DNA from: G963666535 sp963666535
GTDB taxonomy: Bacteria; Bacillota; Clostridia; Oscillospirales; Oscillospiraceae
Direction of reading: 5' to 3'
NCBI GenBank assembly: GCA_963666535.1
Contig: OY762913.1
Coordinates: 992,001-1,056,000 of the forward strand
DNA: 64,000 bases
A program made the position numbers and the translations under genes. Below the pieces are notes generated by a model that did no database searches, had not been told where the DNA came from, and saw only the letters and a program-made list of their open reading frames with translations. This document shows, piece after piece, positions 33,501-41,313 of the stretch (its first letter is position 1; each line of letters opens with the position of its first letter).

Positions 33501-35048
33501 CGTCGATGTGGGTGAGCCCGCCGCAAGAATGAGCGCATTACCGTTGGCGCAGATATAGTTTTCATTCTTCGTCACGAAGATATGTGTTACAACCAGATCA
33601 TCAACTGCATATGCAGGCATGGCAAAGGTAAATGAAAATGTATCTGACTGTGTTTCTTCTGCTGTTACCGTTCTGGTAACAGTTGCCGGAGGTGTTATTG
33701 TTCCTGCTTTTGTACTGGTTAACCCAATAAAATGCGTTCCGGCCGCCGCTGCCGTGCCTGACAGGGTAATGGTTACCGTTGCGGTTGCCCCTGCTACATA
33801 TGGAGAAGACCCAAAGGTTGCCGTCGCTGTCACACCATTTGCTACCACTGCATTTGTCGATGCACTGACTGCGCAAGATATGGGCGCATATGCCGCACCG
33901 AAAACGGGGTAGCCATCACCTGTATCCCAAGTCAGATAGTCGATACTGCCCTCCGTGGTTACCCATGCGTTGAGGGCGGCGAGGAGGTCTGTCGTTCCCA
34001 TGGCGCTGCTTGAAAGCGCCCATGTAGTGCCGCTGCCGGAGAAAGAATAGCAGTTAGTACCGCTAACGCTACCGCTTCCAATGCCGCCGGTCGCTGAGCT
34101 GTCTAGCCAGTAGCAGTTGCTCACCATATTGGTGTTATATCCCGCCACGCCACCAACCTCGGTAGAGCCGCTGACGGAACCGGTGTTGTAGCAGTTGTAC
34201 ATCGTATTGGTGTTATATCCCGCCACGCCACCAACCTTGGAAGTGCCGCTGACTAAACCGGTATTATAGCAGTTGCGCATCGTGCTACTGCCGTCATTAC
34301 TACCCACCACACCGCCGGTTCTCTCTCCGGTTCCGCTAACTGCGCCGGTATTGTAGCAATTCCTTATGGTGCATGATCCTGCTGTTCCCACCACGCCGCC
34401 GACATAACCGCCACCGTTGATTGTGCCGGAATTGTAACAATTTGTTATGGTAGCCTCACGAGCATTTCCCACCACACCGCCGGAATACAGTTCACTGCTG
34501 ACCGTGCCGGTATTGTAGCAATTGCTCACTGTGCCGTTGTAGACGTAGCCCACTACGCCGCCTACGTTCTCAGATGTCCCGTGAAGGTACGAATTTATCA
34601 CGCCAACGTTTTTTACCGTACCGAATAAAGCGCCGAACAGTCCGCTATTTTGAGCCGAACTGTTGATATAGATACCACTGACGGTATGGCCAGCGCCGTC
34701 AAATGTTCCTTCAAACGTTCCGATGGGTGTCCACGCTTTTGCGGTCGTGCTGCTTGCGTCGATTGTTCCCGCATAGAGAACAATGTTGGCGGTAAGCTCA
34801 TAATAAACAGTCGTAGCACTATATCCTGACGCACTATTGTTTATTAGATAAGACATATTCGCCAATTCCTGTGGGGTGTCAATTTCGTATGGGTCACCAA
34901 CTGTGCCGCTGCCGCTTGAAAACGGCGTTCCTGGTACGCTTGAAGGATAGTCCCATGTGTCCACCGCACTCGCCGTGACACTTATGGCAGGCATAAGGCT
35001 CAGCACCATGCACAGTGTCAAAACAATACTTAGAATTTTCTTTTTCAT
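30504..35048 (-). CDS. Giant secreted SLH-domain protein with GLUG repeats
   Basis: 1514 residues. Signal peptide of 28 residues (cleavage after ASA). Residues ~40-370 hold a run of GLUG-like repeats (GGVVGYVYNGTVSNCYNTGTVS type, about six copies). Next come bacterial Ig-like/beta-rich regions, including two tandem ~155-residue units (…TQETTP.ASIDFANEQLTGL…). The C-terminal ~185 residues are three SLH domains (FADVSSHWAEDAI; TRAEFAAVVV; ITREQAMAIIARAM) that anchor it to cell-wall pyruvylated polymer. Role: cell-surface adhesion or recognition; ligand unknown. Its ATG overlaps the stop of the small gene 35045-35293. Confidence 0.9.
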   Translation of the reverse strand: MKKKILSIVLTLCMVLSLMPAISVTASAVDTWDYPSSVPGTPFSSGSGTVGDPYEIDTPQELANMSYLINNSASGYSATTVYYELTANIVLYAGTIDASSTTAKAWTPIGTFEGTFDGAGHTVSGIYINSSAQNSGLFGALFGTVKNVGVINSYLHGTSENVGGVVGYVYNGTVSNCYNTGTVSSELYSGGVVGNAREATITNCYNSGTINGGGYVGGVVGTAGSCTIRNCYNTGAVSGTGERTGGVVGSNDGSSTMRNCYNTGLVSGTSKVGGVAGYNTNTMYNCYNTGSVSGSTEVGGVAGYNTNMVSNCYWLDSSATGGIGSGSVSGTNCYSFSGSGTTWALSSSAMGTTDLLAALNAWVTTEGSIDYLTWDTGDGYPVFGAAYAPISCAVSASTNAVVANGVTATATFGSSPYVAGATATVTITLSGTAAAAGTHFIGLTSTKAGTITPPATVTRTVTAEETQSDTFSFTFAMPAYAVDDLVVTHIFVTKNENYICANGNALILAAGSPTSTNTVIYIDTDRDGVIDSGEPIFSAGLTDSTNAGNDLSGCSIYGGTHSVALTGDTQITMLGGKVYRIVGGCYSGGITGNTNIAISGGAVCQEIVGGSHNIGVTSITSVTGNTNIAISGGTVSKVFGSGSAGDEISGSSNITITGGTVTGGVTGGLENTGTGTKSITIKGGSIRGGVSNYSTNMLTNGTAPVYKTTLTLPIAAETVISGLTLGGGALNYGLTDAKTTTGGMLTFYLPVGIATAAYNSDNYAVTVKGVIGNVFAVTTQETTPVASIDFANEQLTGLIASALYTVNAATRTADASGKLAIESGWLGTTINIVKKATDGTKADSVAQDLAVPSRPAAPSASALNPTTIGDTGGISDVNDTMEYGTDGTSWTSVTLSATSVSGLAAGTYHVRVKAGGSSFAGTNATVMITAFAGTQETTPNASIDFANEQLTGLTASALYTVNAAARTADGSGNLAIESGWLGTSISIVKKGNNTTTTDSVAQDLAVPTKATRPLAGAFTITQPSSIGGKGTIAGVTSAMEYSTNGGSAWNAGGSTISDITGGTTYLVRVKATGTVLASDNYSITITTFTSSDSGGTSPTPSKVVEVNGQKQDAGTSSTATSGGQTTTTIKVDDTKLDKLLEKSGEKPTVTLPSTGSDFVTGELNGQTVKNMEQKQATLEIKTGTVTYTLPASEINIDAVSLQLGLQVELKDIKVSVTIAEPSADTVKVALDTTNKGNYQLVVKPVEFTITCTSGDNTVDVSRFNGYVERTVEIPDGIDPGRITTGIVLNSDGTVRHVPTRITIVAGKYYAVINSLTNSTYAVIYNPVEFADVSSHWAEDAINDMGSRLIVTGVGSSTYEPDRSITRAEFAAVVVSAMGIEQGSTESGFGDVTLSDWFNGYVDTATAYSLITGYDSTSFGPNDTITREQAMAIIARAMKITGLSVSLTDSEVSALLSTYIDGASVSSYAKESVAACLKSGIVTGTSVTTISPKAYVTRAEVAVMVQQLLHKSDLI
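32031..32250 (-). repeat. DNA direct repeat, unit A, inside the SLH gene
   Basis: Over about 220 bases this matches 32496-32715 at a constant offset of 465 bp with only scattered differences (for example AACAGCAAGGTCCTGTG, TACTGTATACAAAGCGC, GCTCGTTTGCGAAGTCAATA in both). It encodes the repeated Ig-like unit; recent duplication and a recombination hot spot. Confidence 0.85.
32496..32715 (-). repeat. DNA direct repeat, unit B, inside the SLH gene
   Basis: Partner of 32031-32250, offset 465 bp. Confidence 0.85.
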
Positions 35049-35293
35049 AATCGTTTTCCCCCAAAAAGTTTAGCTTCCTTTTCTTCACTTCGTTCCCTGT
35101 ATTTGCAGAGTCCCTCTTCTGTCGGAGTGTCTGAGTTAATTCCAAATTCGCCGTATTTGCAATGCCAGCAGTCATGTCCGTTAAAGAGCGTATTGAGCCT
35201 TAGCTCAAAATGCTCGCAACGGTCTATGGATGCGACAGACAAGGGCAAGCGGCGCAGCGTTATCTCTTCTGAATGGTCAGTGCTCTGTAACAT
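35045..35293 (-). CDS. Small cysteine-rich protein coupled to the SLH protein
   Basis: 82 residues, no signal peptide. Cysteines lie in ASIDRCEHFE, GHDCWHCKYGEFG and GLCKYRE: four Cys plus nearby His, a pattern fit for zinc or Fe-S binding. The tail is charged. Ribosome site GAGGGGGATG about 10 nt upstream of ATG 35293. The stop (35045) overlaps the SLH start as ATGA, the best evidence that it is real. Not recognised as a family. It might regulate or accompany the SLH protein; function unknown. Confidence 0.68.
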   Translation of the reverse strand: MLQSTDHSEEITLRRLPLSVASIDRCEHFELRLNTLFNGHDCWHCKYGEFGINSDTPTEEGLCKYRERSEEKEAKLFGGKRL

Positions 35294-35368
35294 TGAACTT
35301 CATCCCCCTCGCAGGTATATTACGACAGTTATAATCTACCATCTTTTTGGGGGCGTTTCCGTCCGCGA

Positions 35369-35398
35369 CGTAAATCGCGCTATTTTTGCGTAAAACGC
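35369..35398 (-). promoter_or_regulatory. Direct-repeat site, possible LytTR box
   Basis: CGTAAATCGC and CGTAAAACGC (minus strand GCGTTTTACG, GCGATTTACG) 20 bp apart, about 75-105 bp upstream of the small gene. A -10-like TATAAC follows without a good -35, as in activator-dependent promoters. LytTR regulators bind tandem ~9-bp repeats two turns apart; a LytTR pair is encoded next door (35465-37491). Confidence 0.45.
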
Positions 35399-35412
35399 AC
35401 TTTAAATACAAA

Positions 35413-35443
35413 ATACGCCCGAACCTTAAAGGCTCGGGCGTAT
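35413..35443 (-). terminator. Terminator of the LytTR histidine kinase gene
   Basis: 10-bp perfect stem ATACGCCCGA / TCGGGCGTAT; minus strand runs into TTTTGTATTTAAA. 20 nt after the kinase stop. Confidence 0.8.
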
Positions 35444-35464
35444 ATATAGCATAGTGTTACGTCT

Positions 35465-36757
35465 CTATTCGTCCAGCAGATAAGCCTGTAAGGAGAATAC
35501 GCTATCCGCTTTGGAAAATTCAGCCATTCCGTGATATTTTTCAGCGATGTATTTGATGCTTCTCGTTCCAGTACCGCCTCCGGGTTTAGTGCTGACAGGA
35601 AGGCCGTCAGCAAATTCTACTTCACCGCAGGGGTTTTTGACAGAGAGCAACACCCTATTATCCGAATAATCTGCCGTAAAAGCAACAAACGCAGTTTCTG
35701 CTTCCGCGCTTATACAGCCCTCAACGGCGTTCTCAAAGGCGTTGGCAAACAAGGAAGCTAACTCAACCTCGTCAATCTTCAAAAGCTTATCGGGAACATT
35801 TGCCTTTATTTCAACTATGATTCCAACATTTTCGGCCCGTTCCGAAAGGGCTGACAGGATACAGTTAACGGAGCTGTTGCTGCAGTAGTTCTTAATCGAG
35901 TACTGCTCGATAAGGTCGGTAAACTGCCTTAGATATTCGACGGCTTCTTCATAGTTGCCCCCTGTTATCTGCCCTATCGCGACCAGACAGTTATGGCGCA
36001 GATCGTGACGCGTCCTTCGGACCGCCTCCGCAGCGCTTTTTTGCAGCTCAATCTGACGCTCCAGAGCGTCAACCTTCAGTCGGACAGTCGCGTCTGTCTG
36101 TTCCTTCCCATACCGCAGAACAACATTATGCAAAACGACATAGATGCAACAATAAACCGCCACCATAAGGATATACGCTGCGGCAATCTGAACATAGGCA
36201 TAGGCGGGACGGCGGTAGTACATATCGGGATAAATATTTAAAAGCACGTTGAGAATCAAGAACACTCCCGCAACAACATTGACAATATTCCATTCGCTTT
36301 GGACAATGTCCACCATGCGGCGGAAAGGCTTCCGCACATATCTGTATTCAATAAAAATCGCAGCCGCGAAGAGGACGGCGCGGTAAAGCAAATATCTGCC
36401 GTCACCGCTCTCCTCAGGCGCAAAAAACGCCAGCGAGCCACTGAGAAATGAAATCATCATATAAACGCTCAACCCAGAAAAAAGGTTGAACAGCCGAACT
36501 TTCCATCTGTCGGTTGTGGTGTAGATTAGTCCGAACAGCATGACAAGAATTAGAATCGGAAGCGAGATTCGCTCCGCAATATATTGATTCGTATATGCAA
36601 ACGCAAGGGTCAGTAATCCGCAGATAATAATACTGACAATGCCAAATATAAGAGAGCGGGTCTTGAAATCCTTATGGTGCTTGGCCAAGGCAAGGAGCAA
36701 TCCGAAAACGCCGATCGCAGTTTCAAAGGAGCGGATGAACATATACAGGTTTGACAT
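35465..36757 (-). CDS. GHKL-type sensor histidine kinase (AgrC/ComD-like)
   Basis: 430 residues. Six or seven N-terminal membrane helices (to ~210), then a coiled linker and a HPK10-type kinase: RHDLRHN (phosphorylated His, ~250), a degenerate N-box FANAFENAVEGC, and G-box PGGGTGTRSIKYIAEKY at the end. Usually senses a peptide. Its ATG shares a base with the TAA of the response regulator (TAATG). No signal-peptide gene is apparent; the small Cys protein and the giant SLH protein downstream are candidate targets. Confidence 0.92.
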   Translation of the reverse strand: MSNLYMFIRSFETAIGVFGLLLALAKHHKDFKTRSLIFGIVSIIICGLLTLAFAYTNQYIAERISLPILILVMLFGLIYTTTDRWKVRLFNLFSGLSVYMMISFLSGSLAFFAPEESGDGRYLLYRAVLFAAAIFIEYRYVRKPFRRMVDIVQSEWNIVNVVAGVFLILNVLLNIYPDMYYRRPAYAYVQIAAAYILMVAVYCCIYVVLHNVVLRYGKEQTDATVRLKVDALERQIELQKSAAEAVRRTRHDLRHNCLVAIGQITGGNYEEAVEYLRQFTDLIEQYSIKNYCSNSSVNCILSALSERAENVGIIVEIKANVPDKLLKIDEVELASLFANAFENAVEGCISAEAETAFVAFTADYSDNRVLLSVKNPCGEVEFADGLPVSTKPGGGTGTRSIKYIAEKYHGMAEFSKADSVFSLQAYLLDE

Positions 36758-37491
36758 TAATTGCCTACCTCCTTAAACAGCGCGCGCATATGGGCTTTTT
36801 TCAGCTCGGCAAATGCCCCGCGCGGAACAGGGAGATGCCTGCCGCCGTTCATCACCATCTCTTTTGCGGATAACTGCCGGATTTGCTTGAGGTTTACAAT
36901 ATAGGCCGCGCCGACACGATAGAAGTCGTAATCAGTTTCGGACAGCATTTCATGCAGCTCGTTAATAGTCATCCGAAGCTCGACAGGCGCTTCCGCAGCG
37001 CTGTAAAGAAACTGACTGTGATTGATTGCCTCCACATATAAGAGAGTTTTTAGCTTGAGCATATAAACACTGCCGCGGCTTTTGACGCTCAGATGCTGCT
37101 CGGAGCTTTTTTCGGTCATTCGGACGGCCTTATCCATCGCTTCGCTGAAATCCGAGGCGGAATAAGGCTTTAAAAGATAGTGGACGGCATTCACGGAAAA
37201 GGCTTCAACCGCATATTCGCGGGATGTGGTCAGAAATATGATCCGACTGCCGTTCCCGTCCTTCCGTAGTTGCTGTGCCGCTTCGATTCCGAGGATTCCA
37301 GGCATACATATATCCAAAAGCAATATATCAAAGTTAACCTTTTTCTCCATCTGATAAAGCAGCTCCATTGCAGAGGTAAACACAGAAATATCAGCGTTCA
37401 GTTCGGGATGCGAGGACAGATATGACTGTATGTTCCGGTTTGCAGTTTCTATTTCCTGCGGCTCATCGTCGCAGATAGCAATCTCCAGCAT
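36757..37491 (-). CDS. LytTR response regulator
   Basis: 244 residues. Receiver domain 1-~125: acidic pair CDDEP (8-9), phospho-acceptor Asp in DILLLDICMPG (~57), Lys in HYLLKPY. LytTR DNA-binding domain ~140-240: FYRVGAAYIVNLKQI and VPRGAFAELKKA. Such regulators bind tandem repeats upstream of their targets. First gene of the pair; starts 17 nt after a decayed recombinase. Confidence 0.95.
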   Translation of the reverse strand: MLEIAICDDEPQEIETANRNIQSYLSSHPELNADISVFTSAMELLYQMEKKVNFDILLLDICMPGILGIEAAQQLRKDGNGSRIIFLTTSREYAVEAFSVNAVHYLLKPYSASDFSEAMDKAVRMTEKSSEQHLSVKSRGSVYMLKLKTLLYVEAINHSQFLYSAAEAPVELRMTINELHEMLSETDYDFYRVGAAYIVNLKQIRQLSAKEMVMNGGRHLPVPRGAFAELKKAHMRALFKEVGN

Positions 37492-37507
37492 AATTTCACC
37501 TCCGCTA

Positions 37508-38024
37508 TTACTGCTTTCCTGTTTTCATAGATTGACGTTTGCCCAAGGCAACGTTTCGGCTGATGCTCTCGCTCTCCGATTGCGCCATACGTCCAAAGAT
37601 GGTGAGAACAAATTCGCTGTCCTCTTCCATCGTATTTATACTTTCTTTTTCGAAATAAATGCGACTCCTAAATTTTTCAGTTCTCTGGCGATACTGATGC
37701 AATCCAGTGTATTACGAGCAAAGCGGCTGACTGACTTTGTCAGGATCAGGTCAATTTTTCCCTGCTTACATTTCCGGAGCATCTTCTGAAATTCAGGACG
37801 CTTCTTCGCCGACGTACCGCTGATGCCTTCATAGGCATAAATGCCAGCCATAATCCATTCCCGATTTTCCATGATTTTTGCCGTATAGTATTCCTTTTGA
37901 GCCTCATAGCTGGTTAACTGCTCCACGTCGTCGGTAGAAACGCGGCAACGCGCAGCTGCCTTTCAGACCAGTCGGATTCATTCGGACGTGGCTCCGGCTC
38001 CAGAACGATTACTTCTTTTTTCAC
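37508..38024 (-). pseudogene. Serine recombinase N-terminal remnant (frameshifts)
   Basis: GTG at 38024 overlaps the KilA-N stop (GTGA). Frame 1: KKEVIVLEPEPRPNESDWSERQLRVAAF, which should continue YCRVSTDD; that block appears in the next frame (CRVSTDDVEQLTSYEAQKEYY). The resolvase domain follows to IMENREWIMAGIYAYEGISG, KCKQGKIDLILTKSVSRFARN, and after another shift SEFVLTIFGRMAQSESES and LGKRQSMKTGKQ. At least two frameshifts; C-terminal ~300 codons missing. Inactive. Confidence 0.8.
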
Positions 38025-38401
38025 AAGAGGTCATCCCCCTCCTCTGAGAGCAGGAAGGTTTCCACCATCATCAGGCGATACCGTGGTGACAGCCACATCA
38101 TAAACTCACAAGCGATAGCCGGACAGGCAAAAGTACCACCGTTCCTTCCTTGCTTGGAAGTCATACCAACCGCCTTTGTCTGCTCAATCCACAGCTTGGG
38201 TGTCAGAGTAAATCCGTTTTCTTTTGTTTTTTCCACGAGCGCCCCATAAGCATGTTTGTCAAACTCTGAATTATGCTTGCTCTCCCATTGCATGAGGAAT
38301 TCCAGCGTGCTGCGATCCCGCAGCCAGCTTTGTACAACATATCCTGGTGAAAGTTCGCTGAACCTTCCTGCAATAGCGGACAGACTGATGTATTGCTCCA
38401 T
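38021..38401 (-). CDS. KilA-N domain protein
   Basis: 126 residues from ATG 38401 (a TTG at 38413 is also in frame). The KilA-N fold of phage and plasmid antirepressors: YISLSAIAGRFS, VVQSWLRDRSTLEFL, WESKHNSEF, FTLTPKLWIEQTKAVGM, GGTFACPAIACEFMMWLSP. Probably DNA-binding, regulating a mobile element. Its stop overlaps the start of the recombinase remnant, the arrangement seen in ICE and prophage ends. Target unknown. Confidence 0.8.
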   Translation of the reverse strand: MEQYISLSAIAGRFSELSPGYVVQSWLRDRSTLEFLMQWESKHNSEFDKHAYGALVEKTKENGFTLTPKLWIEQTKAVGMTSKQGRNGGTFACPAIACEFMMWLSPRYRLMMVETFLLSEEGDDLL

Positions 38402-38489
38402 GGTGGCGCCCAACCTTTAACATTCTTTGACTTTTATTGTAACAAATATATCCTCATAAAGAAAGTTATTCTTGTAAATTTAGACACTC

Positions 38490-38846
38490 CTATATCCTCG
38501 GGATTGCTTTGGAACTATAGTGTGTAGATTTCCTCTTTAGGGTATCTGAGGAGGTTTCTATATTGGTACGCCTTGCTTTCTCGACCTGAACGGCTTTGTA
38601 CACTTCTGCATCCACAATAAAGTGAACATACTTGGGATTAGAGAGCATCTTGTCGATAGCGGCTCGCCCCCATACTTCGTTTCCGGTAGGGGAAGAGATC
38701 CCTCTTTGTTGAAGGAGCTTGGAAATGCCGCCCAAGCTGTAGCACTTCAGATAACTGTCGTAGATAAAGCAAACAACTTCTGCTTCCTCCTGATTTACAT
38801 AGCCAAGACCTCTGACTGTTAATGTGTACCCATAAAAGCGTTTCAT
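38490..38846 (-). pseudogene. Serine recombinase middle fragment
   Basis: 118 residues starting MKRFYGYTLTVRGLGYVNQEEAEVV: the 'recombinase' domain that follows the resolvase fold, with RGISSPTGNEVWGRAAIDKML and PKYVHFIVDAEVYKAVQ. It lacks resolvase and C-terminal parts and ends KAIPRI. A separate copy from 37508-38024 because it lies upstream rather than downstream of it. A reading frame with its own ATG makes expression of a fragment possible. Confidence 0.72.
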
Positions 38847-38902
38847 GGCAATTCCTCCATTTTATAAAAAAGATTATTTAAGTGAGTTCATGACAAACAA
38901 AT

Positions 38903-38946
38903 AGGCGGTAATCCGGGATCAAAAAATGATCCTCCGATTACCGCCT
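38903..38946. terminator. Long hairpin upstream of recombinase fragment
   Basis: Outer stem AGGCGGTAATC / GATTACCGCCT, inner GGATC/GATCC. Lies between the mobile-element remnants and the tRNA gene; it may close the element. The 260-base gap 38847-39106 otherwise holds only the tRNA terminator. Confidence 0.55.
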
Positions 38947-39064
38947 CTAAAACATAAGAATATATAATGTTTTTCTCGTGAGAGAGTTATATCGACTTGT
39001 TAATATCCACAATATTACGCCAAATTTTTGAACGTTACGGTTAAAATACAGCTTAAATATGAGA

Positions 39065-39098
39065 AAAACCACTTATAACAATAATTACAAGTGGTTTT
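39065..39098 (-). terminator. Terminator of tRNA-Leu
   Basis: 10-bp stem AAAACCACTT / AAGTGGTTTT, 9 nt after the tRNA 3' end, minus strand continuing in T. Confidence 0.85.
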
Positions 39099-39106
39099 GT
39101 CTACTA

Positions 39107-39193
39107 TGGTGCCGGTGGCCGGACTCGAACCGGCACGCCTTTAACAGCGGTGGATTTTGAGTCCACTACGTCTACCAATTCCATCACACCGGC
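39107..39193 (-). tRNA. tRNA-Leu(CAA), reads UUG
   Basis: 87 nt including encoded CCA. Acceptor GCCGGTG / CACCGGC pairs fully; anticodon stem GTGGA/TCCAC encloses CTCAAAA, so the anticodon is CAA. A long variable arm and the TTCGAGTC T-loop (GGTTCGAGTCC) mark a class II tRNA-Leu. The mobile-element debris to its left is consistent with tRNA genes being insertion sites, though no attachment repeat was found. Confidence 0.97.
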
Positions 39194-39211
39194 AAGTGGG
39201 AGCATTATGTA

Positions 39212-39788
39212 TTATACACTACCGCAGCCGGTATGACAAGAGCAGTTTTTCAAAAAAGGGATAATACGAAAAAAAGCGAACAGCAGGCACATCAATACGC
39301 CAAATGCGGTGGGGAGTGCCATGGACAATGCCTCCCATCGAAGAGAGTGTGTCTCTTGGCAATGGTAATGCACGTGGTGCAGCAGGGCCAATGCAGCAGG
39401 GGAAACAAAACCGTGCATATGGCCGTTGTCCCCGTCCAGCCATTGGCTGTGAAGAGGAAACGGAGGGACAACAGGCCCAAGGTCTCCGCCAGAACGCGGC
39501 CGGAGAGATACGTCATTAGGGCCAGCGGCAACAGAGGTTCGATGGCGGGGACGGGCAGAAGAAAAGCCACCAGAATAAACAGCGTGCGCTCCAGCAGCGA
39601 CCGCACCATCAGCTGCACAACCCGGGGACGGTGATAGGGCGGAGCTCCAGCGTGAAGGCAGAGGGGAGCCCCTTTAAAACCGTTTTGGAGGGCAGGCGGG
39701 AGATCGAAAAGGTTATGTTCACGCTGAACGCAATGACACAAACCACTAAAACTGCGGCATCAAGTGAACGCAACCGTTCAACAGACAT
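39212..39788 (-). pseudogene. feoB, C-terminal part, shattered
   Basis: Three frames together spell the end of the ferrous-iron transporter FeoB: from 39788, VCVIAFSVNITFSISRLPSK then TVLKGLPSAFTLEL; next frame PYHRPRVVQLMVRSLLERTL, LALMTYLSG, FTANGWTGTTAICTVLFPLLHWPCCTTC; next frame CQETHSLRWEALSMALPTAFGVLMCLLF. LFHWPCSTTC and SLKW..A..PTAFG are FeoB signatures. The GTPase domain is absent and a deletion lies after IEPLL. Not functional. Confidence 0.85.
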
Positions 39789-39791
39789 TTC

Positions 39792-40973
39792 TTATAGATA
39801 GGTCTTTAATTTTTCCACCATGTTGGTACGCTCCCAAGGAAGATCCAAGTCAGGACGGCCAAAATGACCGTAGGCCGCAGTCTGCTCATAGATGGGCCGG
39901 CGCAGATCCAGATAGGAAATGATCTTGGCTGGACGCAGATCAAAGCAATCGCCCACGATGTCCGCCAGCTTGTCATCGGAAAGCTTACCGGTGCCATAAG
40001 TATCGACCAAAATGGAAACAGGGTGCGCCACGCCAATGGCGTAAGCCACTTCAATTTGGCATTTTTCTGCCAAACCGGCAGCCACAAGGTTTTTGGCCAC
40101 ATGGCGGGCCATATAGGCGGCAGAACGGTCCACCTTGGTGGGGTCTTTGCCGGAGAAGCAGCCGCCGCCGTGGGCAGCGGAACCACCGTAAGTATCGACA
40201 ATGATTTTGCGGCCGGTCAGACCGGTGTCGCCCACGGGTCCGCCAATGACAAAACGACCGGTTGGATTGACATAAAACTTGGTTTCCCTGTCAATATACG
40301 CGGCGGGAATGGTGGGCTTGATGATGGTTTCTACCACCGCTTCGCGCAGATCTTTCAATAAAATGTCAGGGTTGTGCTGGGTGGAGATGACGATGGCGGG
40401 GCAGCGCAGCACGTTGCCGTTTTCGTCATATTCCACGGTGACCTGGCTTTTGCCGTCGGGCCGCAGCCAGCTGAGCTGGCCGCTTTTGCGGGCATCGGTG
40501 AGCTTGTGCGCCAATTGGTGCGCCATGGAGATGGGAGCGGGCATCAGCTCGGCGGTTTCGGTGCAGGCATACCCGAACATCATGCCCTGGTCGCCGGCAC
40601 CGATCAGATCGGCCTCGTCCGCGGCCCCGTTTTGGGCCTCGTAAGACTCGTTGACACCCATCGCGATATCGGGAGACTGCTCGTCGATGGAGGTCATCAC
40701 CGCGCAGCTGCGGGAGTCGAAACCATATTCCGGGTCGGTGTAGCCGATGCGAGCCACCGTTTTACGCGCAATCGCGGAAATATCGGTATAGTGGGTGGTG
40801 GAGATCTCGCCCATCACCATGATCATACCCGTGGTGGTAATGGTTTCGCAGGCAACATGGGCGTTGGGGTCGTGGGCGAGGATATCATCCAGTACGGCGT
40901 CGGAAATTTGGTCGCAAATTTTGTCGGGATGCCCCTCGGTAACGGATTCGGATGTAAATAAACGCTTTGCCAT
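39792..40973 (-). CDS. metK: S-adenosylmethionine synthase
   Basis: 393 residues, normal length. Makes SAM from methionine and ATP. Signatures: SESVTEGHPDKICDQ (14 on), GAGDQGMMFGYA hexapeptide region, and GGGCFSGKDPTKVDRSAAY (the GGAFSGKD motif). ATG at 40973, AAGGATTG upstream. Under SAM-I riboswitch control (41002-41142) from a promoter at 41164-41192. SAM feeds the speD polyamine operon 6 kb away and the ICMT-like enzyme. Confidence 0.98.
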   Translation of the reverse strand: MAKRLFTSESVTEGHPDKICDQISDAVLDDILAHDPNAHVACETITTTGMIMVMGEISTTHYTDISAIARKTVARIGYTDPEYGFDSRSCAVMTSIDEQSPDIAMGVNESYEAQNGAADEADLIGAGDQGMMFGYACTETAELMPAPISMAHQLAHKLTDARKSGQLSWLRPDGKSQVTVEYDENGNVLRCPAIVISTQHNPDILLKDLREAVVETIIKPTIPAAYIDRETKFYVNPTGRFVIGGPVGDTGLTGRKIIVDTYGGSAAHGGGCFSGKDPTKVDRSAAYMARHVAKNLVAAGLAEKCQIEVAYAIGVAHPVSILVDTYGTGKLSDDKLADIVGDCFDLRPAKIISYLDLRRPIYEQTAAYGHFGRPDLDLPWERTNMVEKLKTYL

Positions 40974-41001
40974 GAAAAATCAATCCTTTCTTCGGACACA
41001 T

Positions 41002-41142
41002 AAAAAATGCGCCCCGCAAAATGCGGAGCGTACAGACATCTGTGCCCCTCATCTTTCGATTACTACCGCCGGATTTAGCACCTTGCGATCAACGCAGGTT
41101 GCCGGGTTTCATCGGGCCGTTCCCTCCACCACTCTTGATAAG
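41002..41142 (-). promoter_or_regulatory. SAM-I (S-box) riboswitch with terminator, upstream of metK
   Basis: Minus strand: aptamer 41142-41045 starts CTTATCAAGAGTGGTGGAGG, continues CCCGATGAAACCCGGCAACC, and has AAGGTGCTAAATCC, all S-box consensus. Then the terminator CGCTCCGC-ATTTT-GCGGGGCG (41030-41010) and TTTTTT. High SAM should stop metK transcription. Confidence 0.97.
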
Positions 41143-41163
41143 GCTATTCAATTTTACACAAAC

Positions 41164-41192
41164 AGTCTATTATTCAGACAGTGGTTTGTCAA
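41164..41192 (-). promoter_or_regulatory. Sigma-A promoter of metK
   Basis: TTGACA, 17-nt spacer, TAGACT on the minus strand, with the SAM-I RNA starting about 20 nt downstream. Confidence 0.75.
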
Positions 41193-41313
41193 TAGGGCGG
41201 ACGAAAATAATTGTTTACACTTTTGTGATAGACTTTTTTGGAAAAAACGGATAAAATATCTTTGCATCATTTATCACACATTTTATAATTGCTCGAAATG
41301 GGAGGTCTCTTTT

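Noticed and set aside
34000..34620. Regular repeats in the adhesin gene considered as CRISPR
   Set aside because: They encode GLUG units of variable spacing with no spacers.
40795..41313. N-terminal extension of the rhomboid-like ORF
   Set aside because: Crosses antisense metK and its SAM-I riboswitch; TTG 41314 has the ribosome site.
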